Part shown: in pieces, positions 21,967 through 33,999 of the stretch
Layout: each line of letters starts with the position of its first letter
Position numbering within the stretch: the stretch's first letter is position 1
Assembly (NCBI GenBank): GCA_037976565.1
Contig: CP137683.1
Coordinates: 3,233,111-3,297,110, forward strand
Source of the DNA: Mesocentrotus franciscanus
Lineage: Eukaryota > Echinodermata > Echinoidea > Camarodonta > Strongylocentrotidae
Reading direction: 5' to 3'
DNA length: 64,000 bases
The notes under the pieces: model-generated
The model's database searches: none
What the model saw: the letters and a program-made list of their open reading frames with translations, nothing else
What the model was told of the DNA's origin: nothing
Made by a program: the position numbers and the translations under genes

Positions 21967-22300
21967 AGTTATTCAGCCCATGTATACGCAATGTTTACGT
22001 CTCTCCCACGTACGGACAAAGAATTGTTTACATGTCAATAAATTTCTCTTTATCACATCTCGCTTTCTTTCTCCTCTCTCTTGCTTTGTTTCCCTTCCCT
22101 TCTCTTGTGCTGCCCCTTCTCCTTCTCTGTCTCTGTATCTCTCTTTCTACTCTTTCACCCTCTCTTGCTCTGCCTCCCTCTTTTTATCTTGCTCTGTCTC
22201 CCTCTGGCCGCTCTCCTTTTCTCTACTCTTTCACCCTCCCCCTTTCCAGCCTCTGGCTCTCGTTCTCCCTCTTTTATGTCTTTGGATGTTCCTTAATTTT
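21967..22300 (+). repeat. CT-rich module, second copy
   Basis: ttattcagcccatgtatacg, then gtttacgtctctcccacgta and a long pyrimidine tract, parallel to 20195-20625. Confidence 0.7.
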
Positions 22301-22309
22301 TGTCGATAA

Positions 22310-23630
22310 AATCTATTTTTCTTATTTAAAGTCATCATGACAACTTTTACCATAAACAAAAATATTCTTTTCAAAAATAATTCCTAGGTACTAAACTTCC
22401 TTCTCACATTCCTAGATAAATACTTATAAAACAGTACGACATACACAAATCACTGGTTACTACATATCTCATGAAAATGTTTGGAACAAACTGTTTCAAT
22501 TTTTACTGCACATAAATTATCATTTAAGCTTTCTCAAGGCAAAACTCAAGTCAAACATAACATTCTTCATTTTATCAACCATTACATGATATCAGAAGAT
22601 CATGACACAACATAGCTCATATCACTAAATACCAATCCTAGTCAATATACATGTAGTTGTATATCCAGGAATCTCAACTTCTCAACTTATGGTTTAATCA
22701 ACCAAATTTTATAATGTACAATAAATAATATGATATTCTTACTTTTATCAAGTCATGAGGCCTAGATACATTAAATTTCCCTTGTATATGAGTTGAAATC
22801 TGCACATGCAATTCTAAATGCAATTTCTAAAACATGTTTCCAATAATCTGATTTTTCTTTTTTAAATGATATTATATAGCACCTGTACCTCTAAACGTTA
22901 ATATCATAAGTCTACAAACACCTTTGAATAAAACCTTTGCTAAAAACAATGCCAACATAGCACAACAATATCATGCTGTGTGATAACTAGCATAAAAACA
23001 ATCCATGTATAAATATGTATGACATATTCTGCACAAAGTTGAAAACCTATAACATGGCTACCGGTATATGTTAATGTCCATAGAGTTTGTGTATAACCTG
23101 TTGATACAAAGTAGAGATCATCACCTGAAGACAATGTCTTTGACTCAAAATTAAACAATTATCCGGCATGAAAGAGCACAACCCATTGTGTTCAGCATCA
23201 TTAAGCCCTCTCTGATATATTTAGATACATAAGGTGGCTGTCTAATTATCATCTCTTTCTGTTCTTTCTGTTCAAAATGCAGTGCGTAATATTCCTGCAC
23301 TTGCATAAACTACAATGCATATATACTGCTGTAATATTTTCTTCTTCATATCAAACTTCAGTAGTGGATTTCATGCATTTCCACACAAAACATACGCTCA
23401 GGATAATAATTTTGTATGTGCTATCATAGAAAATTTGATATACATTGGTATACATTTGTGGCTGGCAAGATCAATATAAAATAAATCTCAACATTACATA
23501 ATCCTGGTAAATGCAATATGTATTCAACAAATGTCATTAACAAAATATGTTAAACTGTGCATCCAATAATTTACAATGGTAGACAGACAAAAGAAATCCA
23601 TGAGTAGTGCATTTTACATTCTGCTCATAT
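22310..23630. other. AT-rich stretch, nothing recognised
   Basis: No convincing coding frame on either strand. It may be the 3' flank or LTR-side remains of the Gypsy fragment to its right, but I see no LTR pair. Confidence 0.4.
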
Positions 23631-23639
23631 AATCTGCTG

Positions 23640-24420
23640 TAACATTATACTGAACCTTCACCAATACAAGCCTAAACCTGTTATCTTGAAGCATCATGCT
23701 CCATCTCATGATTCTCTTGTCAAACTTCTTCACTTGAATATACACATGTAGACCAAAGGTTTGTGGTCTGTGTGTACTTTAATACAAATAATATTTGAAT
23801 TTTTTGATTGCTCATACTATTGCTAAGCACTTTTTTCTATTGCTGTGTAATTTTCTTCCCGTGGTAATAACTTCTTACTTGCATAAGCAATCAGGAATTC
23901 TTCTCCCGAATGCTACTGCATAAGCACCACACCCCTGTCAGATGCATCTACCTTCAATACAAACAACTGATCCTCGACATCTTCCACAGTATCCTGACAT
24001 ACTTTCCTACTCTCTGTTAACAAAATTATTTGTTAAGAAGATTAATGTGATATGTCTTAAGAACACCATTAAAATATACAATGTATTCATAGTCATACTT
24101 TACACCAATCAGAGGAATGGACCCATCCATTTCAGCAACAACTTGTTCTGATCAGCAAGAAGCAAAATCAACACCTGATCTCCGATATTCAATTTCCTGT
24201 TTCTAGCATTTTTATTCTAATACTTCTTGTGTTTTCCGCAGCACCTTTCAAGGCTTCCTGGACTAACCCCATGACTTCACCAACTTCTCACGGAGCTCTA
24301 TGACATATTCCTACTCATCTTTCAACTCCGGCATTACATCATCATTTGTCCACAATTCCCTTAACATATCAAAGACACTCGCCAAGACCAAGTCTTCACT
24401 AAACCAAGTTTTCTGAAATG
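23640..24420 (-). mobile_element. Decayed Ty3/Gypsy retrotransposon, integrase C-terminus followed by RNase H region
   Basis: On the minus strand, 24400-24028 reads through several stops as LRELWTNDD, ELREKLVKSW and GVLKTYHINLLNK, the post-catalytic integrase tail of Gypsy elements. Immediately downstream, 23990-23700 reads FVLKVDASDRGVVLMQ, FLIAYASKKLLPREENYTAI and, after a frameshift, TDHKPLVYM, the RT/RNase H junction region. Integrase therefore precedes RNase H, the order known from the Gmr1 clade of deuterostome Gypsy elements. Most of the RT must have been deleted between them. Many stops and shifts, so inactive. Confidence 0.8.
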
Positions 24421-24689
24421 GTAGAAATATTGAAGATATTCAATACCTACACGTATTTCATGGTGATAAAAATGTCATATAATTCAAACATTTCCATTGT
24501 CACCGCTAATATCAAATATAACAAGTGTCTCCGTTACCTTTACTACTGCTATCACCTTCACCAATATTACTGTTAGTAGGTGAGAAGCATTACCCTTGTT
24601 CATGTCTCAGATAGATGTTATTACTGATCACTGGGTTAACGCTAATGTTATCGTATTCAATTAATCAACGACTGAGGAAATTGATTTAA

Positions 24690-24955
24690 AAAAAAATGTG
24701 TATAAAGCAAATGAGATATGAGCTCGCATGTGATGTCACAGTTTTTAATTTGTGCTTGATTGATTACAACTCCAAAAATTCATAACTTTCTCATTTCTTA
24801 TCAAATTTTTCTCAAAATTTCATAGATTTGTTTCTCTCATTTATCTGCTTTTATGAAACCAACTTATTTTTGGGTGGACTTCCCCTTTCACACTTTTCAT
24901 GTATGAAGACCAACTTATTTTGGGGTGGACTTCCCCTTTAACACTTTACATGTAT
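24690..24955 (+). repeat. Interspersed repeat ending in a duplicated 52-bp unit
   Basis: Contains gatgtcacag ... cataactttctcatttctta ... and then 'accaacttatttttgggtgg' twice in tandem (24858 and 24910). A related repeat is at 37800-38025 and a shorter one at 11140-11225. Confidence 0.65.
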
Positions 24956-24957
24956 AT

Positions 24958-25205
24958 GTAAGCATCACAAGGTTTGCGGTTCAAGTCTCGCCGCCGCACT
25001 AATGTCCTTTGGCAAGACATTAATCTACATTTGGCACACTCCACCCAGGTGAAGTAAATGGGTACCTGGTAGGAATTTATTCCTTGAAATGCTAGAGCGC
25101 CATATGGCAGCCGTACTAAAGCCAGGGTAATAATCGGGAGCTCCAGGAGGCTCAAATCTGACTGACATGAGCGCTATACAAGAACCCATTATTATTATTA
25201 TTAAA
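24958..25205 (+). mobile_element. tRNA-derived SINE with ATT tail
   Basis: B-box-like gcggttcaagtctcgccgcc, core gcactaatgtcctttggcaa, gacattaatctacatttgg, the ending gagcgctatacaagaaccc and (ATT)n. It is the best-preserved member of this family here; its 5' end is truncated. Confidence 0.85.
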
Positions 25206-25209
25206 AATG

Positions 25210-26030
25210 CATATTTATAATTATATGGCTGACGTCATTTACTCCTTTCTATACTGGGGCGTAGAGCCCCACATTTTGGAGATAGCGCCGCAACCGCTTG
25301 GAATTTTAAATTGATGTTCTTGAATTTTTTCCTCAAGTCTTACGCACATTTTGATACCATTTTCATTGAATTTGGATACACCTGTCAGGTGTTACATAGC
25401 AATTAGTATGCGCATATCATCAAAAAGTGCTATATTTGCATATATTCATGTACAAGCAGAAATGTGAATACAGGTAAATAGATGTATAAGTGGGAGATAT
25501 GAATTGATATCAAATTGCTTTGATACGTTTCTCAAAGTGACTTGATGTATTCCAGAACAAAAGAATTATTAGAAATAAAACAATAGATCAAGGGCTTAAA
25601 ACCACAACTGTCTATGTCCAAATATACCATTTTAGCAAAAATGCATTTAAAAGTTTGATTGCAAGCATAAAATCTTACAAAGTGAAGTAGTTATGTTCAA
25701 TGCCATTAACTTATGAATAATACTTGGTCAAACATCATACATGGAGGCCATGACCTTTTGATTCTGTCAATGTCAGAAACTTACAAAATGGGAGTGCCAA
25801 ATACCATCCATGGAACTCTTCAGGAATGGCTAGGCTATTACACAACTTGATGAGACAAGGTCCAGATTACGTGGAACTGATGATCTATCTTTTGTAGTCA
25901 TTTGAGTAGTTATACTTGTAGCAGATGGTGCCTTGCTCTTCCTTCCTGTATTGGAAGCTCTTTATATGTAGCCAGTTGAAGACATGTCCATCTTCGTCTC
26001 AGCGTTTGTTCTTCATGATCTGCTGTGAGA
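25210..26030. other. Non-coding stretch, nothing recognised
   Basis: AT-rich; short frames only. Confidence 0.4.
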
Positions 26031-26041
26031 GATTCTTCAGA

Positions 26042-26366
26042 TCATAAAAGTCTCCATGGCACATGTTTATGACCTTGTATGGAAGCCGACGTCTTGCTTT
26101 GTGGAAGATGTTTTACCCAGTCATGCCCTTGTGAAGACATTGAAGTTCTTTTTTTCTGTTTCAATAGCAGAATGCATGCTATTGCATTCCATGTGGGAAT
26201 GCCCACTCTCCAGAAAATTGTGTGCGATGACTTTGAGATGTGTGTTCTGGATGGCATAGAGAACGTTGCAGCCACATTCATTTTGCAAATCAAAGAAGCC
26301 CAGACAAAGTCCTCTTTCCAGCAACTGCCTTGGCCTGGCATAGCTGCCAACATCTGGAATTTTCAA
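26042..26366 (-). pseudogene. Transposase-like fragment (GHSHME...SMH motif), frameshifted
   Basis: The minus strand reads CGCNVLYAIQNTHLKVIAHN, FLESGHSHMECNSMHSAIE and, after a frame change near 26120, DWVKHLPQ. The motif F-L-x-S-G-H-x-x-M-E-x-x-S-M-H is typical of a widespread metazoan family of transposon-derived DDE/RNase H-fold proteins (DUF7869-like, from memory). Only about 100 residues remain, with no start and a broken frame. Confidence 0.55.
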
Positions 26367-26599
26367 TTAGTAACATTTAAGTAAAACTGAATATCATGTG
26401 CGTATTGCGCACATCACAGCACGTAGTCCCTTTAGCCGGGTCCTAGATGCTCTCTGGTGCAATCTGAGCCTATTTTAGGGACCATTTCCCATAAAATTGA
26501 ACCGTTTAAAATGGGTAGTTAAGTAATTAGAAAAATGAGTAATGAGAAAAACACAGGTTTACCTGCCTTCCCTGACACTTACATCTACTCTCCCATACT

Positions 26600-29415
26600 A
26601 CTCATTTAGAGCTCTGCATGTTGCTAGAGTTTCTAGAGTTTTGTTGCTCATGGACCCTCTGAAGTCAGTTTTGTTCTTTCACACCTGACTGAAGACCCTT
26701 TCACATTCAGCATTGGTATGGGGTATGGTTAGAATCCCAAGCATTACTCTTGCAAGTCTGTCATAGCACAGTTCACCAGAAGCATTCTTCTCGTCATCAT
26801 ACTTGTTCACTGCTTGTCAGTAGATTCCTCATTTTGCACTAAGTCCGGAAGCTGAGCAATTTGATAGATAAGGAACTGGTTCTCCAGAGCATCTAGGGCA
26901 CTGTGCTTGTCGTTCAACAATAAGGGATAGATCAACGTCGATCTGGCACTGCTCAGGTGCTGCCGGGCTCACGATCAATTGGACAAAAGAATTTCCATTT
27001 TCGGTTTAACTTAATAAAATTTGGAGTGGACTTTAAAGATTATTATTATTATTATTATATTATTGTCTTCTTCTTCTTCCTGAAGCAGCATGCAGGGAAC
27101 TTGTTGATGAAGAACTTTAGAGAAGTGAATTTGGCATCCTTCTGACATGCAAAGGTCAGCGACTTGCACATGGATGAGAACATCAGACTTCAATGGAAAC
27201 TTACTTACAATGTAGTCACATGCCTTGGTGTAATATGAGCGCACTGCTGCATAGAACTTATGGCAATCAGACTCATCTAAAGTGTTCACAATTTCTCTTG
27301 TTGCGCTTCCTATGACCATTTCAGATTCTTCACGAAGATTCTCCTTGTTCTTGTAGTCCAGAAGGGTCAAGTCTGTGGCTGCAATTATTGCTTGTGGAGT
27401 TACAAATTTGCTGTACAAGTCACGCAGTAGGCTTTCTAGTATTCCTTTCAGCTTGTGTATCGGAGGAATTCTCGTCTGGAGGATGACACTTTTCTTGTCA
27501 AACGCAATGATGCTGTGGCTGAGAAAATGTGCAATGGCTAATATTGGGTTTGAGTGCAATGACTTCAGAATTCTTTCCTGTCTTGTTTTATCCTTTACTG
27601 TCTGTCTTGTTTCTTTCTTTCCTCTACATCTTTTTTTTTTCCAGTCATTTTACTAGAAAATTTAATCGTACTGGGATGACTGGAAGTTCCAGCCTTGCGC
27701 ACTGTTGAGCTTGTTGCCTTGCCAACAACTTTCCCAGTCTTCTGCTTTTTGCTAGGTGTATCCGAAGTGTCCCTCACTTGTCGTTTTCCCCCAGTAGTAC
27801 AGCTTGAAGATGGTCTACTGTGTTGCGGCTGTGGTGCTTGAAGTTGAACCTGGGAGGAAGAGAAATTATTGTTTACCATATGAGAAAGAAACAAGACTAC
27901 TGACACTGTTTACAATTAAAAGATACACTACATTTGAAATCTTAGAGATGACTAGCATTATTGTATAAATGTTTATATCTGTAAATTGAACAGCGGAGTG
28001 AAGATGATAGGAAGAGAAAGAGCTAATAAGTAAATGAACTAAAAATAAGAAGAAAGAATAAATGATGAAAAGGTACATATTTAACTGTCACCCTGTATAT
28101 ATGAACTTTTGTACTCACTTGGGGTCTGTGACTGGGCAGGTTTGCTAACATGTGGTGGATCTGCAGACACCTTCTTGGGAATGCAGAATGCTTGGAGTTG
28201 TGCAGTCATCGTGGTTTGGTGAGCAGACTTTTCCTGCAGGACAAGACAAGTTTAAAAACTTCATGCGATGCCTGCAACACTATTGATAATGACTTATTTA
28301 TAAGCAAAAATTTAATTACACATTAAATTAATCATTGCAATTACCATTCCGGTTCATAAAATATCAATTTTAATTTTTTCAAACAATTTTAGAGCGTAAA
28401 ATGATAATAACTGTTGCCAATTTGAGGCCTAAAAGCTGATTAATTCAAACATTAAGAAAGCTCTCTACTGCTATGGGTTAATCTATTCAAATCTGGTATT
28501 TTTAATGATGCATATTTAAATGGAATGAAAGGGAGTGGATGCCTTGTAGTAATACATTTTCTATCCTCACCTTCAGTTGAGATCCCTGAGCAGGTTTTTT
28601 TCACAGCTGGAGTTGGCTGAAGTCCGGACACTATTCTTGGTAGCCTTGGTTTGATGAGTAGGCTTCTTCTGCTAGGCTGACACTTCTCCTTCAACAAAGA
28701 GGACTAGAGCTTGCCTTTGGTGGATAAATCTTGGCAAGCATTGGCCCAAGCTCAGCCATCTTGTACAAGCATGTTTCAGAATTGCCTGCACTTCGTTCCC
28801 AATGAGCATCTGGAACTTCTTGAGATTCAATTTCCTGTTCACGCTGGCTTCCAGATAGTAGAACGCATCAATAAAAGCGAGTCAATTGAATATGGTAATG
28901 CAGATGGCGTAGCTTTGGCAGCAAGATCAATTAGATGATTGGGGCAACCAAGCACAATGAGGTTTGGCTGACACTTTCTGAGGCATGCCCCAACTCCCTT
29001 GTGTACACCAGTCATGACTGATGCATTGTCTGATCCCAATGATGTGCAATTGTCCCATGGGATATCATGTTTCTGCAGCTCTGTTATGAGCAATTGTGCA
29101 ATATTTTCACCAGTTCCTGCCATTTCCAAGGTTGGGAGGGAAAGCAGAGTGCAAGAAATTTGCTTACCATCATGGTAGTTGATGATAATTGGGTATAGTT
29201 TTCTGTCGCTGATATTACTCTCATCAGTTGATATTGCAAATGGCCGTGCTTTCATGGCTGAAACAATCTGTCCTTGTTCATCTTTGGCCATTTCACGCAC
29301 AAGAAAAGATGTTTTGGTCCTTGCACTGGAAAACTTCTTAACCTCCTCAGATGATATGATGTTGCTTGGCCACAACAATCAGTGAAAGCTGCATAGGGAA
29401 TCTTATCTGCTTAAA
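26600..29415 (-). pseudogene. Decayed hAT-family transposase gene
   Basis: Pieces in order on the minus strand: ADKIPYAAFTD (29410-29375), then after a frameshift VKKFSSARTKTSFLV ... FAISTDESNISDRKLYPIII ... SLGSDNASVMTGVHKGVG ... LGCPNHLIDLAAKA (29378-28840). After another shift come AILKHACTRWLSLGQ (28830-28700), the mid-domain frame 27559-27070 (ILESLLRDLYSKFVTPQAII), and the C-terminal dimerisation segment AECERVFSQV, stop, KNKTDFRGSMSNKTLETLA (26720-26610). An ATT microsatellite interrupts at 27030-27062. Possible introns remain: exon-like pieces at 28232-28118 and 27857-27600 have good splice sites but do not join in frame. Related to animal hAT proteins of the ZNF862/KIAA1586 type. Inactive. 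Confidence 0.8.
27595..27857 (-). pseudogene. Lys/Ser-rich linker-like exon remnant of the hAT gene
   Basis: After acceptor ttcctcccag the strand reads VQLQAPQPQHSRPSSSCTTG and a KKQKTGKVVGK basic stretch. It could be a nuclear-localisation linker of the hAT gene or of an unrelated decayed exon. Confidence 0.4.
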
Positions 29416-29668
29416 TTAGTAGAAAACTGCAAGTACTGCGCAATTCTTAATGAATGCGTGAAAGTACTTGAAAAAGTCTGAACATGAAAAGTAAAATGGC
29501 TAATGGACATACATGGGAATAGACAGTTCTGGCACACAAACTGAAATGAATATACAGTACTTTGGTGGACTTAACTCAATTTCACCAAAAATGGACATAG
29601 ACAGTTCTGGTTTTAAGCAGTCGAGATATAATAAGAAACTAGAAATGTAATTCGTCATGAAGCGAATT

Positions 29669-29870
29669 AGGTGGTCTGTTATGTAATCTGAATAACTGAT
29701 CTTGTAGAAAATTGTCTTAGCTACAACATAGCAAAATTTGGAAGAAAATCGATCCATATTTACAGAGATACAATAAATTTTCCATAAATATGCTGACGTC
29801 ATAATATGCAAATTCGTATTTTGAGTTGCAAGGCCAAAGGGCAAAGGGCAGAGCTATAGAAAATTAAGGA
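29669..29870 (-). mobile_element. Inverted AGGTGG-terminus element, cut by the gap
   Basis: Begins AGGTGGTCTGT on the plus strand; the interior is the reverse complement of 20636-20760 (gctgacgtcataatatgcaa etc.) and of the ctatagctctgccctttgcc segment at 20615-20640. It runs into the Ns. Confidence 0.8.
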
Positions 29871-30370
29871 NNNNNNNNNNNNNNNNNNNNNNNNNNNNNN
29901 NNNNNNNNNNNNNNNNNNNNNNNNNNNNNNNNNNNNNNNNNNNNNNNNNNNNNNNNNNNNNNNNNNNNNNNNNNNNNNNNNNNNNNNNNNNNNNNNNNNN
30001 NNNNNNNNNNNNNNNNNNNNNNNNNNNNNNNNNNNNNNNNNNNNNNNNNNNNNNNNNNNNNNNNNNNNNNNNNNNNNNNNNNNNNNNNNNNNNNNNNNNN
30101 NNNNNNNNNNNNNNNNNNNNNNNNNNNNNNNNNNNNNNNNNNNNNNNNNNNNNNNNNNNNNNNNNNNNNNNNNNNNNNNNNNNNNNNNNNNNNNNNNNNN
30201 NNNNNNNNNNNNNNNNNNNNNNNNNNNNNNNNNNNNNNNNNNNNNNNNNNNNNNNNNNNNNNNNNNNNNNNNNNNNNNNNNNNNNNNNNNNNNNNNNNNN
30301 NNNNNNNNNNNNNNNNNNNNNNNNNNNNNNNNNNNNNNNNNNNNNNNNNNNNNNNNNNNNNNNNNNNNNN
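29871..30370. other. Assembly gap, 500 N
   Basis: Exactly 500 Ns, the usual arbitrary size for a gap of unknown length. The flanks are unrelated: an AGGTGG-family repeat to the left and PhyH copy 2 to the right. Confidence 1.
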
Positions 30371-30394
30371 GGAACTGCTATGGGTTGACAACAC

Positions 30395-30631
30395 CTAAAT
30401 GCCTCCCACACTGTTCTCTGCTCTCCAAACTACGGGATATTTTTCACTGGCGATGGGTTTCCCGGGCACCAGGTCCTTCGTGTAAACGTCCGTGGTCTTC
30501 CAGGGGCGTCGCGTGCCTGTTACGTCATCCCCTGTCCAGCGAGTGGAGAGAACGCGACGCGGGACCTGACGAGAATGGTTGGCGGGGGCCATGTGCAGGG
30601 TGCGGAGGTGGAAGACGATGCAGTCGCCAGG
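30395..30631 (-). pseudogene. PhyH copy 2, exon 4
   Basis: Base-identical to copy 1 as far as I can read, but downstream of the premature stop. Confidence 0.8.
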
Positions 30632-31445
30632 CTAGAATGGATAAGGACCAGCAATTATATTGAGGAAAAAAATGAGATGTCTAGTATTCAGTACTAAAAC
30701 AAAAGATGAATTGTAAGGTTGATGTTATGGAGGAGAAAGTTAACAAAATTGTATAAAGACTATAATGGCACTGACACCTTTGACAAATTAATTAAATGTT
30801 CTAACTGTATTATTGGACACATGCTCATATACACCCCCTCTGTCAAATAGATCTTTTCCTTCACTAGTATTCAAGGAAATTGAATTTCAAAAAAATTTTG
30901 TACAAAACAACTAAACAAGGTGCTCGCAAGATACATGTAAATCTCTAAGAGTTGCCAATTCGTATTTGATAGATTTGACAAATTTGCAAATTCATAACTC
31001 ATCCAAAATTTGATTTTTCTTGAAATTTTCACTGTTCTGTTTCTCAATTTATTTTGCCTGTATTATATGCAACTTAATTTCAGGGTAGATTTAACCCAAT
31101 AGATATCTAGACTGTGCCACTGGACTTGGGAGGGGCAAAACATATCAGCTTTTAGTTTTACTGTGCTCCATATAGTTCTGTAAGGAAACCACCACTTTTT
31201 GAAGGCCCTGGTCATCCAAGACAACATGTTTAGCAATAAAAGTAAGTCTTTTCCAAAGGTGTCTATATTTTTCGGGCTGTGTCGTGTGTGCATTGACTTT
31301 AAAAAATTAATGCATTTTTGTTGGAAAATTGTCAGGAGGGACAAATTGCACCCTCCCCCTTGCCCCTCCTTTAAATACACTAGTGATTTACCCTTTAGGC
31401 CTTAAGTGATTTTTTTTTAAAAATAAGTGTCCCACATGTACACAC

Positions 31446-31674
31446 CTGAAGGTCCCAACTGAGTAACTCGTACTGATCAAGAGTGGTATCTAACTTCATG
31501 TCCGACAGGCTCGTCCATTCATGGGTGTCACATGACTCTTCATTGTCCGCCGTAGTCCGAGCACGTCTTGAACCATTGAGGGTAGAACCATTTGCCCCAA
31601 CGATGAGACCCCTTAATGTATGTCACACAGGTTTCCTTGGCGACAGGGTCAACAGGCAGCCATATTGAACAGAC
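31446..31674 (-). pseudogene. PhyH copy 2, exon 3 with 2-bp deletion
   Basis: Intact through KTCSDY, then frameshift and TGA. Splice sites are unchanged. Confidence 0.85.
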
Positions 31675-31866
31675 CTGGGAAAAGGATCATGATGATCACA
31701 TGACACTTTCATTTCTAAGAGATGGATGTAGAAGGCAATGTTTTGTCAAATCATCTTGGAGAAGGCCTATATACACTTCACAGTTAGCTGTCTGGGAATA
31801 ACAATGTGTGCAACTATAAAATCCAATTGTATTTGACACACGGATCTCCTCTCACCCCTTATTTCA

Positions 31867-31867
<1 letters not shown>

Positions 31868-31905
<38 letters not shown>

Positions 31906-32110
31906 TTGTCGAGCTCTTTCACTTTGTCTCTGTCTCTGTCTGTCCCTCCCCTATGTGTCTCCTTCAGACTGTCTCTCCCTCTCAAAATTCTCTCTCTCTT
32001 CCTCTCTCCTGTCCCCACACTCCTTGCTCTCTCTCTCTCTCTCTCTCTCCCCCTCTCTCTCTTCCTTTCTCACTCTGAAATCTGAATATCTCTCTTGATC
32101 TTGATCTCTC
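31868..32110 (+). repeat. (CT)n tract in PhyH copy 2 intron 2
   Basis: Longer first run than copy 1 and an added gctttgtcgagctctttc segment. Confidence 0.9.
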
Positions 32111-32118
32111 CAACTCAC

Positions 32119-32223
32119 CTGGTCCCCATCAATTGGGAAGTAGGGTTGGTCTTGATGCCACGGTGTGATGCGATCTGTTCCTGGTTCCTTACTAACTACC
32201 AGCTCATGGTAGAACACTACATG
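32119..32223 (-). CDS. PhyH copy 2, exon 2
   Basis: 35 codons, protein-identical to copy 1; the HQD ligand motif is present. Confidence 0.8.
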
Positions 32224-32732
32224 CTATAGAGTGAAGAGAAATATAAACATGTTATTCTGAATTACATCATCATCACGTACCATTAGGCCTATAGGCCTAT
32301 CACCACCCCTATCACCATCATCATCACCACCATTACCATCATCATCATCATCATCATCACCATCACCTATTAACAGCCGCCACCACGACCACCATCATAA
32401 TAAAAATTATAGAAAACAGATAGGAAATTAACTGTCACAATCATCACAATCTTTATTAATATCAACATCAACATCACTAGCATCAGTCACCATTGTCAAC
32501 AAGACTCAACATCATTATAATCATCATCATCATCATTCTTTTATCATACATGTACTCTTCATCACCTTTCAACATCATCGTCATCATTAATAGCATTATC
32601 ATTATCATTATCATCCTAATAACAATCACTGTCATCATCACAACAATCAACATCATCACATTCTTTGAGCGCATCGTCCTAGCATCATTATTATCGTCAC
32701 CACCACCACCACCACCATCCTAAATTAATCAC

Positions 32733-33011
32733 CTTGCTCCCCATCAGTTTCCCGCAGATCTCTGCAGCAGGTGACTTCCTTACAAACTCCTGAAATTCTG
32801 ATATCCTCCACCAGTTAGCAAAGTCTGTGAAGTATCTGCCCGTCCCTCCCCCTTCGCTCTGCAGGACCTCCATGTTCTCTCCCGGATCCTTCATGTTTCT
32901 TTCTATCCCCCTTTCTACAATCTCTAGCCAATCCCTGCTGAACGCCTGCCGCAAACACACGGCCCCATTCTCCCTGAACTCACGAATGATTTTATCGGAC
33001 AAACACGACAT
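32733..33011 (-). CDS. PhyH copy 2, exon 1
   Basis: Begins MSCLSDKIIREFRENGAVCL, ends AEICGKLMGSK; intact. Confidence 0.8.
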
Positions 33012-33999
33012 AGTCAAGATTTACTGTTGATTGAAAGGAACAACAATAGAAGTTATGTTGATGCTTTAATTGATTATACTGAGTATAAACACAAAGAGTG
33101 TAGACGATTTACCTGTACTTTTGTAAAGGATGGACTTGTCTTAATGATAACATGTTGCAATGACTTTCATGATATCAACTGCAGGGCATTTCTAAAGGCA
33201 AAACCTTATGGAACTCATTAGGTATATACACATTCAATAACGCCTTACCAAATACTGGAACATTGCTTGAGTAATACTGGGCAGTGTCTCACGAAACCAT
33301 CATAATTAGTACAAGTTCACCGACATCCCATTGAAATGCGTGTACTAAGTTTAAAGGCCATGTAAAGTTTTGGTATGGGGTCATGAATTTGGTTCAAATG
33401 AACATATTGGAAGCAATTTTATGCGATCCTACAATATTCGGTGATCATTGTCGCGGTTGAAATCGAGTCTAAAGTGATGAAATTGTACATAATAAACTCT
33501 TGATGTAGTATAGCTCCCTCTCAAGGTCAAGATATTAATTTAGCTATAAAAACAATGTTTCTTGACTAAATCGACTGATTGGCTATTCCCGTTTGGAAAT
33601 TATATATCACAACTACATATTCTGAGATTTTCACGGTCGCAGCTACCATTTTATGGCTGTAGGCGGGCGCTATTTGAAATTTATCAAAATTTACCGGGAG
33701 CACCGGTAAATTTTGATTATTTAATTTCTCGAAAGCAGAAGTGCTTTAGGGGCTAAATTTTCTAGTCCTTATAATACATCCACAGGGGCATCCAAATATA
33801 TCAAAATTGTAAAGAATCACTATCCAGCCAATTTTCAAATTTTCCCAAAACTGGTTATCCTATGCTTTAGTGTGTTTTATTATTTTTGGTTCCTAACTTT
33901 AGTCAACACCTCTACATACATCATACATGTACATGTATATACGTTGTGTATATAGTACCTAGTCATACGGCCGTGCACCTGGGCAGGTGACACACATAC

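Larger units (their letters stand above)
30395..33011 (-). pseudogene. PhyH family gene, copy 2, frameshifted
   Basis: Same four exons as copy 1: 33011-32733, 32223-32119, 31674-31446, 30631-30395. Exon 3 is 229 rather than 231 bases because two bases are missing at 31550 (cgccgtag versus cgcttcgtag in copy 1). After Tyr169 the frame reads GGQ then TGA, removing His218 and the 2-oxoglutarate arginine, so the product would be inactive. Exon 1 also has amino-acid changes (L2S, E7K, K47N, E55G, T82A). It may be a true pseudogene, a second allele with a real null mutation, or an assembly error in an unmerged haplotype. Confidence 0.85.

Noticed and set aside
29854..30411. Frames across the N stretch
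   Set aside because: Only Ns; no information.
10554..33011. Two independent functional PhyH paralogues
   Set aside because: Near identity through introns and the gap-edge position make allelic duplication in the assembly more likely, and copy 2 is frameshifted.
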